The notes under the pieces were generated by a model. The model saw only the letters and a list, made by a program, of their open reading frames with translations, was not told the origin of the DNA and made no database searches. DNA of 22,294 bases from a virus: positions 1-22,294 of the IMG/VR virus record IMGVR_UViG_3300042330_000349; one strand, written 5' to 3'. Shown here in pieces: positions 13,604-21,858 of the stretch (position 1 is the first letter of the stretch; every line of letters starts with the position of its first letter). The position numbers and the translations under genes were made by a program.

Positions 13604-15075
13604 TCTTCGTCCTGTCGTGCTATCGCCTTGGATCCGCGCCGGCCCCATGACCGGGCGGGCTCGCGGGGCGTGGTGGGCTCGGGGGCTGGCTCGGGTGGGC
13701 CGTCTTCGCCCCACTCTTCCAGCCGCATCTGGTCGTAGCGGTCGCGGAGCACCGTGGTGTCACCAGCGGGCAGGCCGCGGCCCTTGCCCCAGATCACTTC
13801 CGTGCGGTGCGTCTTCGGCGTGCCGGGCGGCTGGTAGTAGTCATCGCGGTGCAGCAGCAACACCACGTCCGAATCCTGCTCGATAGCGCCCGAGTCGCGC
13901 AGATCGGCCATCGTTGGGCGCTTGTCGGGCCGCTGGGTGTTGCCGCGGTTGAGCTGCGCCAGCGCCATCACTGGGATATTCAGCCGCTTTGCAAGCCGCT
14001 TCAGGCCCCCGCTGACCTTGCCCAGCGCGTCGGCCTTGTTCTGGTTGCTCTTCTGCTCGATGTCGGTCAGGTGCAGGTGGTCGAGCACGATCAGCGCCAG
14101 CGGCTCTTCCATGTGCGCGCGCTCGGCCCGCGATTCGATCTGCCCGATCGTCAGGCTAGGGGTTTCGTCGATCAGGATCTTCGATTGCGCCATGTCGCCG
14201 GCGATCGTCGCGGTGCGCGCCCAGAACTCTTCATCGTCGCCGCCGCGCCAGGCACGCGGGCTGCGCAGGAAGTCCCACGGCACCCGGCCACGGCTGGAGA
14301 CGCTGCGCTGCACAAGCTCGTCACCGCCCATCTCAAGCGAGAAGATCGCCGCTCGCTTGCCTTGCGCGCCGGTGTGCACCGCCTGCTCCCAGCCGAAGAT
14401 GGATTTGCCCATGCCCGGCCGGCCGGCGACTGTGATCAGGTGCTTGGGCTGCCAGCCGAAGGTCTTCGCGTCGATGATCGCCCAGGGGCTGCACAGGCCC
14501 GTGATCGTCTCGCCGCGCTCGTATCGCCCCTGCAGGTCGTGGAACCAGCTGCGCACGAACTCTTTCATGGGCCGCAGCCCGCCACTACGCTCCGCGCGGC
14601 CGGTGATGTGCACCGTGGCCTGATGCACCTTCGCGGCGATCTCGGCGGCGCCACGCGTGCGGTCGGAATACAGCGACTCGATCCCCTGCATGTATGCGCT
14701 GATCAGCTGCCGCTTGGCTGAGTGCTCGCGGATGATGTCGGCGTAGGCGCGGATGTTGGCCGCGCTGGGCGTGTGGGTCATCAGGTCGACCAGCTCAACC
14801 GGCGTCCATCCCCACTGCGTGTGCAGCTCGGTGCCTTCGATGCGATCGCCCAGGGTCCAGCAGTCCATGGTCTGGCTGCCGTCGGCAGGAAGCTCGGCCA
14901 CGGCCTGCCGGATTGCGGCGTACAGCAGTCCGTGGCCGCGGTTGTAGAAGTCTTCCGGCTGCAGGAACTCTGCGACCTTCGGTAGCGCGGTAGGCGCCAG
15001 CAGCAGCGCGCCGAGTACCGCTTCCTCGGCGTCGCGGCTGAAGGGCGGCTGGCGCAGTAGCTCGGTGGGGTCCAT
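13600..15075 (-). CDS. dnaB: Replicative DNA helicase, DnaB-type
   Basis: A 491-residue ring helicase that unwinds DNA at the phage fork. The N-terminal domain (about 8 to 150) has the DnaB pattern: SRDAEEAVLGALLL, EDFYNRGHGLLYAAI and TPSAANIRAYADIIRE. The RecA-like motor has Walker A GRPGMGKS (218 to 225), SLEMGGDELVQR (246 to 257), Walker B LIVLDHL (328 to 334), ALAQLNR (371 to 377) and DLRDSGAIEQDSD (391 to 403). The Pro-rich tail is not typical and may be a phage addition. The start at 15075 shares one base with the previous stop (TGATG). The protein probably works with the replication-organiser candidate encoded at 18906 to 19919. Confidence 0.95.
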   Translation of the reverse strand: MDPTELLRQPPFSRDAEEAVLGALLLAPTALPKVAEFLQPEDFYNRGHGLLYAAIRQAVAELPADGSQTMDCWTLGDRIEGTELHTQWGWTPVELVDLMTHTPSAANIRAYADIIREHSAKRQLISAYMQGIESLYSDRTRGAAEIAAKVHQATVHITGRAERSGGLRPMKEFVRSWFHDLQGRYERGETITGLCSPWAIIDAKTFGWQPKHLITVAGRPGMGKSIFGWEQAVHTGAQGKRAAIFSLEMGGDELVQRSVSSRGRVPWDFLRSPRAWRGGDDEEFWARTATIAGDMAQSKILIDETPSLTIGQIESRAERAHMEEPLALIVLDHLHLTDIEQKSNQNKADALGKVSGGLKRLAKRLNIPVMALAQLNRGNTQRPDKRPTMADLRDSGAIEQDSDVVLLLHRDDYYQPPGTPKTHRTEVIWGKGRGLPAGDTTVLRDRYDQMRLEEWGEDGPPEPAPEPTTPREPARSWGRRGSKAIARQDEE

Positions 15076-17117
15076 CAGTCCCCCTGCTTGCCGAAGCGGG
15101 CTTCGTAGCGGTCGACTGCATCGGCCAAGCGCGTGACCGCGTGCACCGCGTCTTCGTCGTTTTCCGACCAATCGTAGGCCCCCACTGCGCGCGCGCGCTT
15201 CAGCACCTCGCGTAGCAGTTTCGTTTCGGCTGCGGCGAGATCTTCCGGAGACGGCTGCGTCACTTCGTGGGTGAACACCACCTCCCCGGCCTTCACGTCG
15301 CGGTCAACGTGCGCTGTGAAGGCCTGCGGACCAACCGCTGTGGTGCGCAGCTCTTGGGGGCGGCGCTCAATGGTCACTCCGTCGGGCAGCAGGTTGTGCC
15401 CAGCAGGGGCAGTTCTGCCGCCATCTGCGGACGTCCAACGCCCGAAGTCGAACAGGCCGGGGGGTTCCTTCTCGTGGAATGCACACGCCCGCCTGTCGTT
15501 CTTGGGATTCTGCGTCAGCCACTCAGCCCATTCCGGGGCGTTCTTCCAGCGCTCAAACCGCTTGGCGTGTTCGCCCGCCGGAGCTGGGGCGGGGACATCA
15601 GCGGACCGAAGCTCCTGCGGGCGGGGGCTGCATGCAACACGGCCCATCTTGCCGTCCTTCATGGCGCGGCGCAGGAACGTCGTCCCGTGATCCGCCCACC
15701 ACAACCCGTCCTTGAGCGGCGGCCGATTGCCGCGCCAGTAGTGGCATGCGCCGGCCTTGTCCTCGGTCAGCCAGTCCGCATCAGCAGGGGCGTCCTTCCA
15801 TAGCGCCAAACGCGCGTTGCGCTCGGCAAACAGGCCTGCGCGCTGTTTCCGGATGTCGTCGGGCAGGTCCACGTCGACGGCGGCGAGGTCTTCAGCCGTG
15901 CAGTCCACCGTGACTAGCGGCCGATCGGGCCATGGCAGTTTAGCCGGTGTTGCTGGCTGTGGGCGGGGCTCGCAGCGGACGGAGCCGAGGATGCCTTGGG
16001 GCGCTGGCTCTGACCTGCCTTCCTCGATGTGCCAGCCGACAATGATGTGGTTGAGAGGCTTTCTGTCAAACCACGCCGCCGCGCCGTCATCGTCCTGTCC
16101 AAGCCACATCGCCCAATCCGGCGCCCCCTCCCACCGCCGCAGATACGCGGCGCGCTCGGGGTCTTCGGCGGGCGAGGGCTGCGGGTTCGGGTTGCAGCAC
16201 CCGGCGCCGTTGTTCTCAGGGCAGTTCCCGGGGTCGCCGGTGCAGCGCAACGGTATCCCATCGCGCGCCGCGCCTGCCAGCATTTCGGCGCGTGCGCCTT
16301 TGTACCACTCTGACACTGCCGCGCTTTTGAACGGCGAAGCTGGCTTCTCGACCACCGCTTCGCCGATCTCGACCGCGCTCCGCAGCGCACCGAACGTGGG
16401 GCCGTAGTCAACCCGCCAGTCACCCAACGGACCCTTGTATACGCGCCCGCCCAGGCCGCTAGCTCTGCATCGGATCTCATCGCCCTCCATGATTCTGGTG
16501 CCGGCGAAGTCGAAGAATGGCGTCTCCTGTGCGTCCGCGCGCTGCATCGCGACGAACTGAACATCTTCGCGGGCGCGGTTGAGCTGGTGCCGCGCTGCCT
16601 TGATCTGCTCGGCAAGCGCAGTGTCGAAGTTGCTGACACCGGGTTCCAGCGGCTTGCCCAGGTCGATGCCGACCCAGGTTGGCTGCAGCCACGTCGTGCG
16701 GTCATCGCCCTGCGGGTAGGTGCGGGCGTAGGTGCTCAGCATCACGAGGTTCGCCATGGCGTGCGCCAGGTGCGGCAGGCCGCTCTCGGCATCGTTGTTT
16801 TCGCCGGCCTGCCAGGCGCTCATATGGCGCAGCAGGCAACCCAGCGGGGCCGACCAGGGCATGCCCTTGGCCCAGTTCCATTCCGCGTACTTCTTTCGGC
16901 CGTAGTCGAAGACGCGCGCGCAGTCCTCGAAGGCGATCAGGGGCACGAGCTCGAAGGTGGGTTTCCCTGCGTTGAAGCGCGCGCCGCTGCCGGGCTCGTT
17001 GCTGTTGACGTCGCCGAGGCCGGCGGGCTGCTGTGGGTCTGTGGGCATGTCGGTTCTCCGTGGGGTGGTTGGGCGGGTGCCGGTGTCGTAGCTGCACTGC
17101 TTTCGCATGTCGCTCAT
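15075..17117 (-). CDS. dATP/dGTP diphosphohydrolase-type domain fused to a triple-repeat region
   Basis: A 680-residue multidomain protein. Residues 45 to 135 match the N-terminal domain family of phage dATP/dGTP diphosphohydrolases (GSGARFNAGKP, DYGRKKYAEWNWAKG, LLRHMSAWQAGE, LPHLAHAMANLVML), so it may hydrolyse purine deoxynucleotides. Residues 165 to 195 look coiled, and 204 to 257 resemble the YopX-like small domain (GTRIMEGDEIRC). Three ~65-residue repeats follow (about 328 to 386, 439 to 503, 523 to 591), each with W-x-x-A-P near the start, W-L after it, and ending in R-P-Q. The C-terminal 70 residues are helical. The start at 17117 overlaps the upstream stop and has GGAG 8 bases before; the ATG at 17048, also with GGAG, is equally possible. 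Confidence 0.7.
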   Translation of the reverse strand: MSDMRKQCSYDTGTRPTTPRRTDMPTDPQQPAGLGDVNSNEPGSGARFNAGKPTFELVPLIAFEDCARVFDYGRKKYAEWNWAKGMPWSAPLGCLLRHMSAWQAGENNDAESGLPHLAHAMANLVMLSTYARTYPQGDDRTTWLQPTWVGIDLGKPLEPGVSNFDTALAEQIKAARHQLNRAREDVQFVAMQRADAQETPFFDFAGTRIMEGDEIRCRASGLGGRVYKGPLGDWRVDYGPTFGALRSAVEIGEAVVEKPASPFKSAAVSEWYKGARAEMLAGAARDGIPLRCTGDPGNCPENNGAGCCNPNPQPSPAEDPERAAYLRRWEGAPDWAMWLGQDDDGAAAWFDRKPLNHIIVGWHIEEGRSEPAPQGILGSVRCEPRPQPATPAKLPWPDRPLVTVDCTAEDLAAVDVDLPDDIRKQRAGLFAERNARLALWKDAPADADWLTEDKAGACHYWRGNRPPLKDGLWWADHGTTFLRRAMKDGKMGRVACSPRPQELRSADVPAPAPAGEHAKRFERWKNAPEWAEWLTQNPKNDRRACAFHEKEPPGLFDFGRWTSADGGRTAPAGHNLLPDGVTIERRPQELRTTAVGPQAFTAHVDRDVKAGEVVFTHEVTQPSPEDLAAAETKLLREVLKRARAVGAYDWSENDEDAVHAVTRLADAVDRYEARFGKQGD

Positions 17118-17788
17118 GGCTGCGGCTCCAGGTAGTGGGGGAATCCATCGCTGTCCTCGCACAGGTGCGAAGCCATGCGGGTTGTGGCTCTCAGCTCGTC
17201 GGACATGTCGTTCCATCCGTCGATCGCGCGGAAGCGGGCGCAGCAGGCGCGCACGGCGCAGGTCTTGGCATCTGCCGCAGGGCGGCGGCCGACGCAGCGT
17301 GTGGGCGAGCCTCGGCCGGCGGGCAGGGCGGCGGGGGTGTTGGTTGTTGGACGCATCCACCAGCTGTGCGGGCGACCGCGGCGGCCAGTCTCGCCGAAGT
17401 GCTGAATCGCGCCTGCTGCCGTGAGCTCGCGGCAATGCTTCGCCACCGTCGTCATGTCGCACAGCACCTGGTCGGCGATCTGCCGCGCAGAGACTGGCTT
17501 GGGCGATGCGGTGATCACCCGCAGGATCTGGGCGCGGATAGGGCCGCCGACATCGAGCAACCCCGCCTGTTTCAGCTCAAACTCCACATCGCCGGTGAAC
17601 TCTTCGAGCGACGGCAGCGGCTGGGTGTAGCGCGCCACCAGCGTGCGTTCTTCGGGCATGCGCGGCCGGACGCCCACAATCAGGCACTTTCGCGGCGTCA
17701 GCCATACCGGCACCGGTTCGTGCCAGCGCTTGCGGCCCTGCAGTAGCTCATAGGCGGCGTGGATGCGGTCGAGCACTTCGGGGGTCAT
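17114..17788 (-). CDS. Winged-helix DNA-binding protein candidate
   Basis: A 224-residue protein. Residues about 84 to 146 fit a winged helix: PIRAQILRVITASPKPVS, ARQIADQVLCDMTTVAKHCRELTAAG, then a basic wing with GETGRRGRPHSWW. This suggests DNA binding, as regulator or replication helper. The N-terminal part (VPVWLTPRKCLIVGVRPRM) is unrecognised. The C-terminal 75 residues are Cys/Arg-rich (KTCAVRACCARFRA) and may be a separate small domain. It overlaps both neighbours by ATGA. Confidence 0.6.
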   Translation of the reverse strand: MTPEVLDRIHAAYELLQGRKRWHEPVPVWLTPRKCLIVGVRPRMPEERTLVARYTQPLPSLEEFTGDVEFELKQAGLLDVGGPIRAQILRVITASPKPVSARQIADQVLCDMTTVAKHCRELTAAGAIQHFGETGRRGRPHSWWMRPTTNTPAALPAGRGSPTRCVGRRPAADAKTCAVRACCARFRAIDGWNDMSDELRATTRMASHLCEDSDGFPHYLEPQP

Positions 17789-18909
17789 GGCGTTGCCTCG
17801 AACAGGTCAGGGTGCGGGCGCTCTGCCCGGATGCGTGCGTCAGCCATCGCGGAGTACTCGGGCTTGATCTCCAGCAGCACCGCGTCGCGCCCGTTGCGCT
17901 GGCACACCAGCCCGGTAGTGCCAGCACCGGCGAACGTGTCGAGCACCTTGCCGCCCTTGGGGCAGCCGGCCAGCACGCACGGCTCGATCAGGGCAGGCGG
18001 GAAGGTGGCGAAGTGGGCGCCCTTGAATGGGCGGGTGGCGACAGTCCAGACGCTGCGGCGGTTGCGGGTTTCGGTATCGAACTCCGATTCAGCGCGGTCA
18101 GGCCGATGCGTCCCGACCGATTGCCCAGGGATCGCCTGCGCACGCTTGCTGCCTTCGCGCTTGAAGGTGTCGCGCTTGCTGCGCGGCCTCCACGGCTCGC
18201 TGCTGCCGGCGCCGCCAGACATGGGCATGTGAGCCGCCCCGCCCTGTCTGCCCGCGAATCCGTTGCCCGCTGGCGTCTGAGCAACCGCAGGCTCCCGCAT
18301 CGCCTCAGCGTCGAAGTAGTACCTCGGCGACTTCGACAGCAGGAACAGGTACTCGTGCGCCTTCGTGCAGCGATCGGTGACGCTCTCCGGCATCGGGTTG
18401 GGCTTGGCCCAGATGATGTCCTGCCGCAGATACCAGCCGTCCGCCTGCAGGGCGAAGGCGACGCGCCAGGGGATGCCCATCATGTCCTTGGGCTTGAGGC
18501 CGGTTTGCGCCTTCGTGCGGCCGATTCCGGTGTCCCCATGCAGGGCGCGTGCGTGCTTACCGCCACTGCTGCCGCCCCACTTGCCGTCGTTGGCATAGCT
18601 ATCCCCGAAGTTTACCCACAGCGTGCCGTCGGCCCGGAGTACTCGACGCACTTCGCGGAACACCGCGACGATGTGGCCGATGAAGGCCCACGGGTCGGAT
18701 TCCAGGCCGAGGCAGCAGGCCTGCGCCGGCACCGCGATCACTGGGAGGCCGGGCATCGGGCTGAACTCAACAGCCGGCCAATGCGTCGGCGGCAGGCCGT
18801 AGTCGCGCAGACCGAAGTACGGCGGGCTCGTGATGCAGCAGTGCACGGACTCTGCCGGCAGCGTGCGCAGGGTGTTGAGGCAGTCGCCGGTGATGATCTC
18901 GACGGTCAT
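17785..18909 (-). CDS. Orphan DNA methyltransferase (N4-cytosine or N6-adenine, beta-type order)
   Basis: A 374-residue site-specific methyltransferase that moves a methyl group from S-adenosylmethionine to an exocyclic amino group in DNA. The catalytic motif IV is TSPPY (27 to 31) and the AdoMet-binding motif I is FAGAGTTG (326 to 333), giving the catalytic-first order of beta-type enzymes. The central segment with IWAKPNPMPESVTDR and HEYLFLLSKSPRYYFD is also typical. No restriction nuclease is next to it, so it probably protects phage DNA from host restriction or marks it. SPPY favours cytosine-N4 but does not exclude adenine. The start at 18909 overlaps the replication gene stop as ATGA. 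Confidence 0.9.
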   Translation of the reverse strand: MTVEIITGDCLNTLRTLPAESVHCCITSPPYFGLRDYGLPPTHWPAVEFSPMPGLPVIAVPAQACCLGLESDPWAFIGHIVAVFREVRRVLRADGTLWVNFGDSYANDGKWGGSSGGKHARALHGDTGIGRTKAQTGLKPKDMMGIPWRVAFALQADGWYLRQDIIWAKPNPMPESVTDRCTKAHEYLFLLSKSPRYYFDAEAMREPAVAQTPAGNGFAGRQGGAAHMPMSGGAGSSEPWRPRSKRDTFKREGSKRAQAIPGQSVGTHRPDRAESEFDTETRNRRSVWTVATRPFKGAHFATFPPALIEPCVLAGCPKGGKVLDTFAGAGTTGLVCQRNGRDAVLLEIKPEYSAMADARIRAERPHPDLFEATP

Positions 18910-19919
18910 GCGCCTGGCTCCAGTGGCTCGTCGGACACGGTGCGCTCGAAGATGCGCGTCATGACGTCGGGGTGGGTGAGGTTCTTGAAGTCGGGGGTCC
19001 ATCCCTCGTGCCCGCGACCAGGCGGAGCGCGGCCGGACCAGAACGGATCCTGGGCGCAGGCGTCGAAGTAGGTCGCCCAGAAGTCGGGCGTGATGCGCTT
19101 GCTGCCGTTCATCTTTTCGCAGATCAGCGTCGCGACACCGATGCAGCGCTTCACCTGCTTGCGGCGCTGTGGCGTCAGCAACACCACGGCCGGCAGCAGC
19201 CCGGTGGGTTTCGCCAGCGCTGCGTTGTATGCCGCGATCGCCTCGGCCGTGATCTCGTGGGCCCTGCGCTCTTTCGGGTCTGCAGGCAGATCTGCCGGCC
19301 GTTCGCTGTCATCGGCTCCGTCCGATGACGAATCTGAGCGAAGCGAAGATAGCTCTTGCTCTTGCTTTGGAGACGGAGACGGAGACGGAGACGGAGACGG
19401 AGACGGAGACGGAGACGGAGACGGAGACGGGGCACTGCTAGAAGAGTGCTCAGGAGTGCTACTAGCACTTTCTGGCACTGCTAGATTGGTGCCAGGAGGG
19501 TGCGTGTCGCTTCCTTCGAGCAAGCGCGCGGCATACTCCGGCATCAGTCGAGCAGCCTCGCGGCGTCCTCGTTGCTTGCACAGAGCAGCCCACCTGGCCT
19601 TTTCGGATCGCGCCTCAGAGCCGGCCGCCCACGGGTTGTGCTCGGCCCAGTCGTGCAGCCGGCGCTCGCCGATATCGCCTTCAAGAAAGCGGACCTCGAC
19701 CAGGGTTTTTACCAGCGTTCCGGGCTCGCCTTTCCAGTCAACGGCGTCCTCGATGTCCTCGTCTTCCATGCCGGCCAAGTCGCCGTCTGGGCGGTGCTGC
19801 GCGGCGTACAAGAACAGCCAGACCAGGGCGAGAACACCCGAATCCCCCAGCCGGCGCTTCAACTTCTTCGTCTTGTGGTGCCCCGGCAGGCCCACTGCGA
19901 TACGGGCGTCGTCATTCAC
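18906..19919 (-). CDS. Replication-organiser / helicase-loader candidate with Pro-Ser repeat linker
   Basis: A 337-residue protein in three parts. The N-terminal ~135 residues look like the winged-helix part of phage replication initiators (GLPGHHKTKKLKRRLGDSG, VWLFLYAAQHRPDGDLAG). The middle is a flexible Ser-rich linker containing ten Pro-Ser pairs coded by a tandem hexanucleotide. The C-terminal ~110 residues include ITPDFWATYFDACAQDPFWSG and HEGWTPDFKNLTHPDVMTRIFE, recalling the end domain of helicase-loading proteins. Such proteins bind the origin and recruit the helicase, here the DnaB-type protein. The start is GTG at 19919, after a GGGGA element. The specific function is inferred. Confidence 0.65.
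   Translation of the reverse strand: MNDDARIAVGLPGHHKTKKLKRRLGDSGVLALVWLFLYAAQHRPDGDLAGMEDEDIEDAVDWKGEPGTLVKTLVEVRFLEGDIGERRLHDWAEHNPWAAGSEARSEKARWAALCKQRGRREAARLMPEYAARLLEGSDTHPPGTNLAVPESASSTPEHSSSSAPSPSPSPSPSPSPSPSPSPSPKQEQELSSLRSDSSSDGADDSERPADLPADPKERRAHEITAEAIAAYNAALAKPTGLLPAVVLLTPQRRKQVKRCIGVATLICEKMNGSKRITPDFWATYFDACAQDPFWSGRAPPGRGHEGWTPDFKNLTHPDVMTRIFERTVSDEPLEPGA
19369..19428. repeat. Tandem hexanucleotide repeat, GGAGAC x10
   Basis: Ten perfect copies of GGAGAC (plus strand) in a row, followed by a partial GG. On the minus strand the same array reads GTCTCC and encodes Pro-Ser pairs in the linker of the replication-organiser candidate. The 6-base unit keeps the reading frame, so copy number changes would alter linker length, not disrupt the gene. 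The neighbouring sequence is also Ser-rich. Confidence 0.95.
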
Positions 19920-19939
19920 GGTGTCACGGTCCCCGGTGG

Positions 19940-20110
19940 TTACTCGGCCGGCAGCAGCTCCAGCTGCTCAGGGTCGGGTAGGTGGTGCTCTCGGTCGAGC
20001 GCGCGCGCGGCGGCGCGGATCTCGTCGTCTGTGTGCTCGATGTCCGCGATCTGCTGGCACCTAGCCATCCAAGCCAGGTGCCGCAGGTCAGTGGGCGTCA
20101 AGCGGTACAT
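19940..20110 (-). CDS. Small hypothetical protein, 56 residues
   Basis: A short open frame read directly from the minus strand: ATG at 20110, TAA at 19942 to 19940, no internal stop. The product begins MYRLTPTDLRHLAWMARCQQ, continues with IADIEHTDDEIRAAARALDR and ends PEQLELLPAE. It is helical and acidic, with no known motif. It fills the space between the 76-residue gene (3 bases upstream) and the replication-organiser candidate (20 bases downstream), which in this tightly packed operon supports it being real. Confidence 0.65.
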   Translation of the reverse strand: MYRLTPTDLRHLAWMARCQQIADIEHTDDEIRAAARALDREHHLPDPEQLELLPAE

Positions 20111-20113
20111 GTG

Positions 20114-20344
20114 CTACAGCGGCAGCGACTTCAGATGGGCGATCAGCTCCTGGCACCGCAGCCGCCGCTGCTCGTCCAGTCGGTAGCCCGGGAAGATCGC
20201 CCGAGCATCTGCGCTGGTCATCCGCTCTGTGCGGCGAATGCTGGCCAGACCCTGGTCAATCTGCGCCACCTTCAGCGTCAACGCTTCGTGTAGCAGGGGA
20301 ATATCAGATCGGGCGAAGCCGATGGTGTGGGTGGGCTCAGCCAT
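20114..20344 (-). CDS. Small hypothetical early protein
   Basis: A 76-residue helical protein (MAEPTHTIGFARSDIPLLHE, then KVAQIDQGLASIRR and LDEQRRLRCQELIAHLKSL). The start at 20344 overlaps the previous stop by 8 bases; a longer in-frame reading to 20380 would run inside the upstream gene. Helix-rich and charged, with no recognised family. Confidence 0.65.
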   Translation of the reverse strand: MAEPTHTIGFARSDIPLLHEALTLKVAQIDQGLASIRRTERMTSADARAIFPGYRLDEQRRLRCQELIAHLKSLPL

Positions 20345-20804
20345 TGGGCGCTCCGGCGGTCGCGTTGTGGTGCTTGGCAAGGTCCATCAGGAACGTCTGC
20401 AGCAGCTGCCACTCGTGGTTTCGGTAGCCGCTCTCCACGTACAGGCGGTGCCTCTCTCCGTGGCGCCGATTCATGTTCTCGACCATCGCCTTGGCTGCCT
20501 CAATCGACAGGAAGACGTCAACGAACTCCCAGGTGACCAGGAACCCGCACCGCTTGTAGCGCTCAGGGATCTCCCACCCTCGGCGGTGCCGGCGCTCCAG
20601 CCTGGCCGACAGCGCAGCGTCGCACTCTTCGCCATCCTCAATCCACACTGCCCCGTCTTCGCCATCCTCGACCCAATACACCCGGTGCTCTTTCTGCACC
20701 GTGTAAATCGGGTCCGCGGTGCAGTGCGTGTTGTCCTTGCGATCAGCCAGCAGGCTCTGGCCGATCGCGAACAGCTCTGGTGGGATTGGCGGCGCGGCGC
20801 TCAC
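20337..20804 (-). CDS. Hypothetical early protein with repeated acidic motif
   Basis: A 155-residue protein. A duplicated acidic phrase, YWVEDGEDG and VWIEDGEEC (43 to 60), follows a Thr-rich segment. A basic helix SARLERRHRRGWEIPERYKR comes next, then an aromatic segment (FLVTWEFVDVFLSIEAAKAM) and HRLYVESGYRNHEWQLL. The start overlaps the upstream stop by ATGA. No family is recognised; the acidic stretch could mimic nucleic acid, but that is speculation. Confidence 0.7.
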   Translation of the reverse strand: MSAAPPIPPELFAIGQSLLADRKDNTHCTADPIYTVQKEHRVYWVEDGEDGAVWIEDGEECDAALSARLERRHRRGWEIPERYKRCGFLVTWEFVDVFLSIEAAKAMVENMNRRHGERHRLYVESGYRNHEWQLLQTFLMDLAKHHNATAGAPNG

Positions 20805-21679
20805 TGCGGCGGGCTCCCCTCGGGCTTCTCGATCAGCTCGTCGTTCAGGGCGTCGCGGAGCTGTTGCCGGGCCGCCATCTTGGCACTGAGCACCGCAGCA
20901 TCTGCACGCACTTTGTCTGGGTCATCCACCGTAACCTCGAAAGCGTGCAATCCGAAACGTGAACGGACCTCGGTCCGAGCAGTGAACGCCTCCGCGCGGC
21001 CGTCTTCTTCATAGGGTCGAATTCGCGGATAGTGCGTGATCCGGGTGCTGTCCGTTTGTTCAATGATCTCGCGGCGCACCTCGCCGTCCAGCACCTGCTC
21101 AATGCTCCCACGCGGCACCAGCACAGGCGGGCCTGGGTCAACGGCGCGGCAGCTGGCTTCGGGTGTCTCGCCTGCGTTGGCGTAGCCGAACGAACTGCTG
21201 GCGCCGCCGCTTACGAGGGTTGTCCGCTGGGGGGTGTTCCAGGCAACGCCTGCGCCCTCGTGCGCTGGAGTGGGGCGCCCCGCACCGCTGCTGCATGCGG
21301 CGCCCAAGGCCGTGGCGGCTTCAGCGCTCTGGGCAAGGGCCGAAGGCTCGGTAAGGTCAACCTTTACCATCTCTTCGCCCAGCTGTTTGCGCAGCACCTC
21401 AATGGCCCCAGCGCGAGCTTGCCGGCGGCCGGTATCCCAATCTTCCGCTGAAACGGAGAATGGCCCGACAGATGCCATCCAACTCGCGGTGATAGGGCCT
21501 GCGTGCAGGGTGCACCGGACAACGCTGAGCTGCCCCAATTGCCCGGAGAGCACCAGCGGCTCGTCATACACGCAAGTGTAGATCTCAGTGACGATTGCGC
21601 GTTCAACATCGTCGTCGTTGACTGGGCCAAGGTCCGCGCGACGGATGTTGCCGATGGTGTTGTTGGCTGTGTCATTCAT
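20801..21679 (-). CDS. Hypothetical early protein, 292 residues
   Basis: The largest unassigned early gene. The start at 21679 overlaps the previous stop as ATGA. Residues 30 to 115 look folded (IVTEIYTCVYDEPLVLSGQL, SWMASVGPFSVSAEDWDTG, AIEVLRKQLGEEM). A low-complexity Ala/Gly/Ser/Pro region (about 118 to 185) follows, then a second domain (about 190 to 285) with VLDGEVRREIIEQTDSTRIT and RFGLHAFEVTVDDPDKV. No signal peptide, membrane span or known motif is visible. Confidence 0.7.
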   Translation of the reverse strand: MNDTANNTIGNIRRADLGPVNDDDVERAIVTEIYTCVYDEPLVLSGQLGQLSVVRCTLHAGPITASWMASVGPFSVSAEDWDTGRRQARAGAIEVLRKQLGEEMVKVDLTEPSALAQSAEAATALGAACSSGAGRPTPAHEGAGVAWNTPQRTTLVSGGASSSFGYANAGETPEASCRAVDPGPPVLVPRGSIEQVLDGEVRREIIEQTDSTRITHYPRIRPYEEDGRAEAFTARTEVRSRFGLHAFEVTVDDPDKVRADAAVLSAKMAARQQLRDALNDELIEKPEGSPPQ

Positions 21680-21858
21680 GTGGTTTCGTCCAGGTTGATC
21701 GCCGCGGTCATCCGCGGCATCGTGTGCCCGGTCCGTGCCAGCCAATCGCTGACTCCGGCCAGGATCAAAGGCCGCTCGCTCTCGCGCTCGACCCGTAGGG
21801 CGCCCCGAATGGCGTGCAGCAGCTGCAGCTCGGGGACGTAGACAGCGCGCTCAGCCAT
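21676..21858 (-). CDS. Small hypothetical early protein, 60 residues
   Basis: A 60-residue frame overlapping its upstream neighbour by 8 bases and its downstream neighbour by ATGA. The product has helices (VPELQLLHAIRGALRVERES, LILAGVSDWLART) and ends in NLDETT. No family is recognised. The overlap at both ends is the main support. Confidence 0.6.
   Translation of the reverse strand: MAERAVYVPELQLLHAIRGALRVERESERPLILAGVSDWLARTGHTMPRMTAAINLDETT

Noticed and set aside
17118-17462. Extension of the diphosphohydrolase-type protein to a start at 17462
   Set aside because: It would overlap more than half of the winged-helix gene in another frame, and the extension is low-complexity Arg/Pro sequence. 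The ATG at 17117 or 17048 with GGAG upstream is far better.
18910-19002. Extension of the methyltransferase to a start at 19002
   Set aside because: The extra residues are a His/Arg-rich shadow of the replication gene; the ATGA overlap at 18909 and the conserved start of the domain set the real start.
19369-19428. Tandem repeats as a possible CRISPR array or origin iterons
   Set aside because: The unit is only 6 bases with no spacers, and it codes for a Pro-Ser linker in frame. CRISPR is excluded; an origin function is not supported by an AT-rich region nearby.
19175-19468. 97-residue frame with Leu-Arg repeats in another frame of the hexanucleotide array
   Set aside because: It is only the alternative reading of the GTCTCC repeat; it has no start signal and overlaps the better-supported replication gene.
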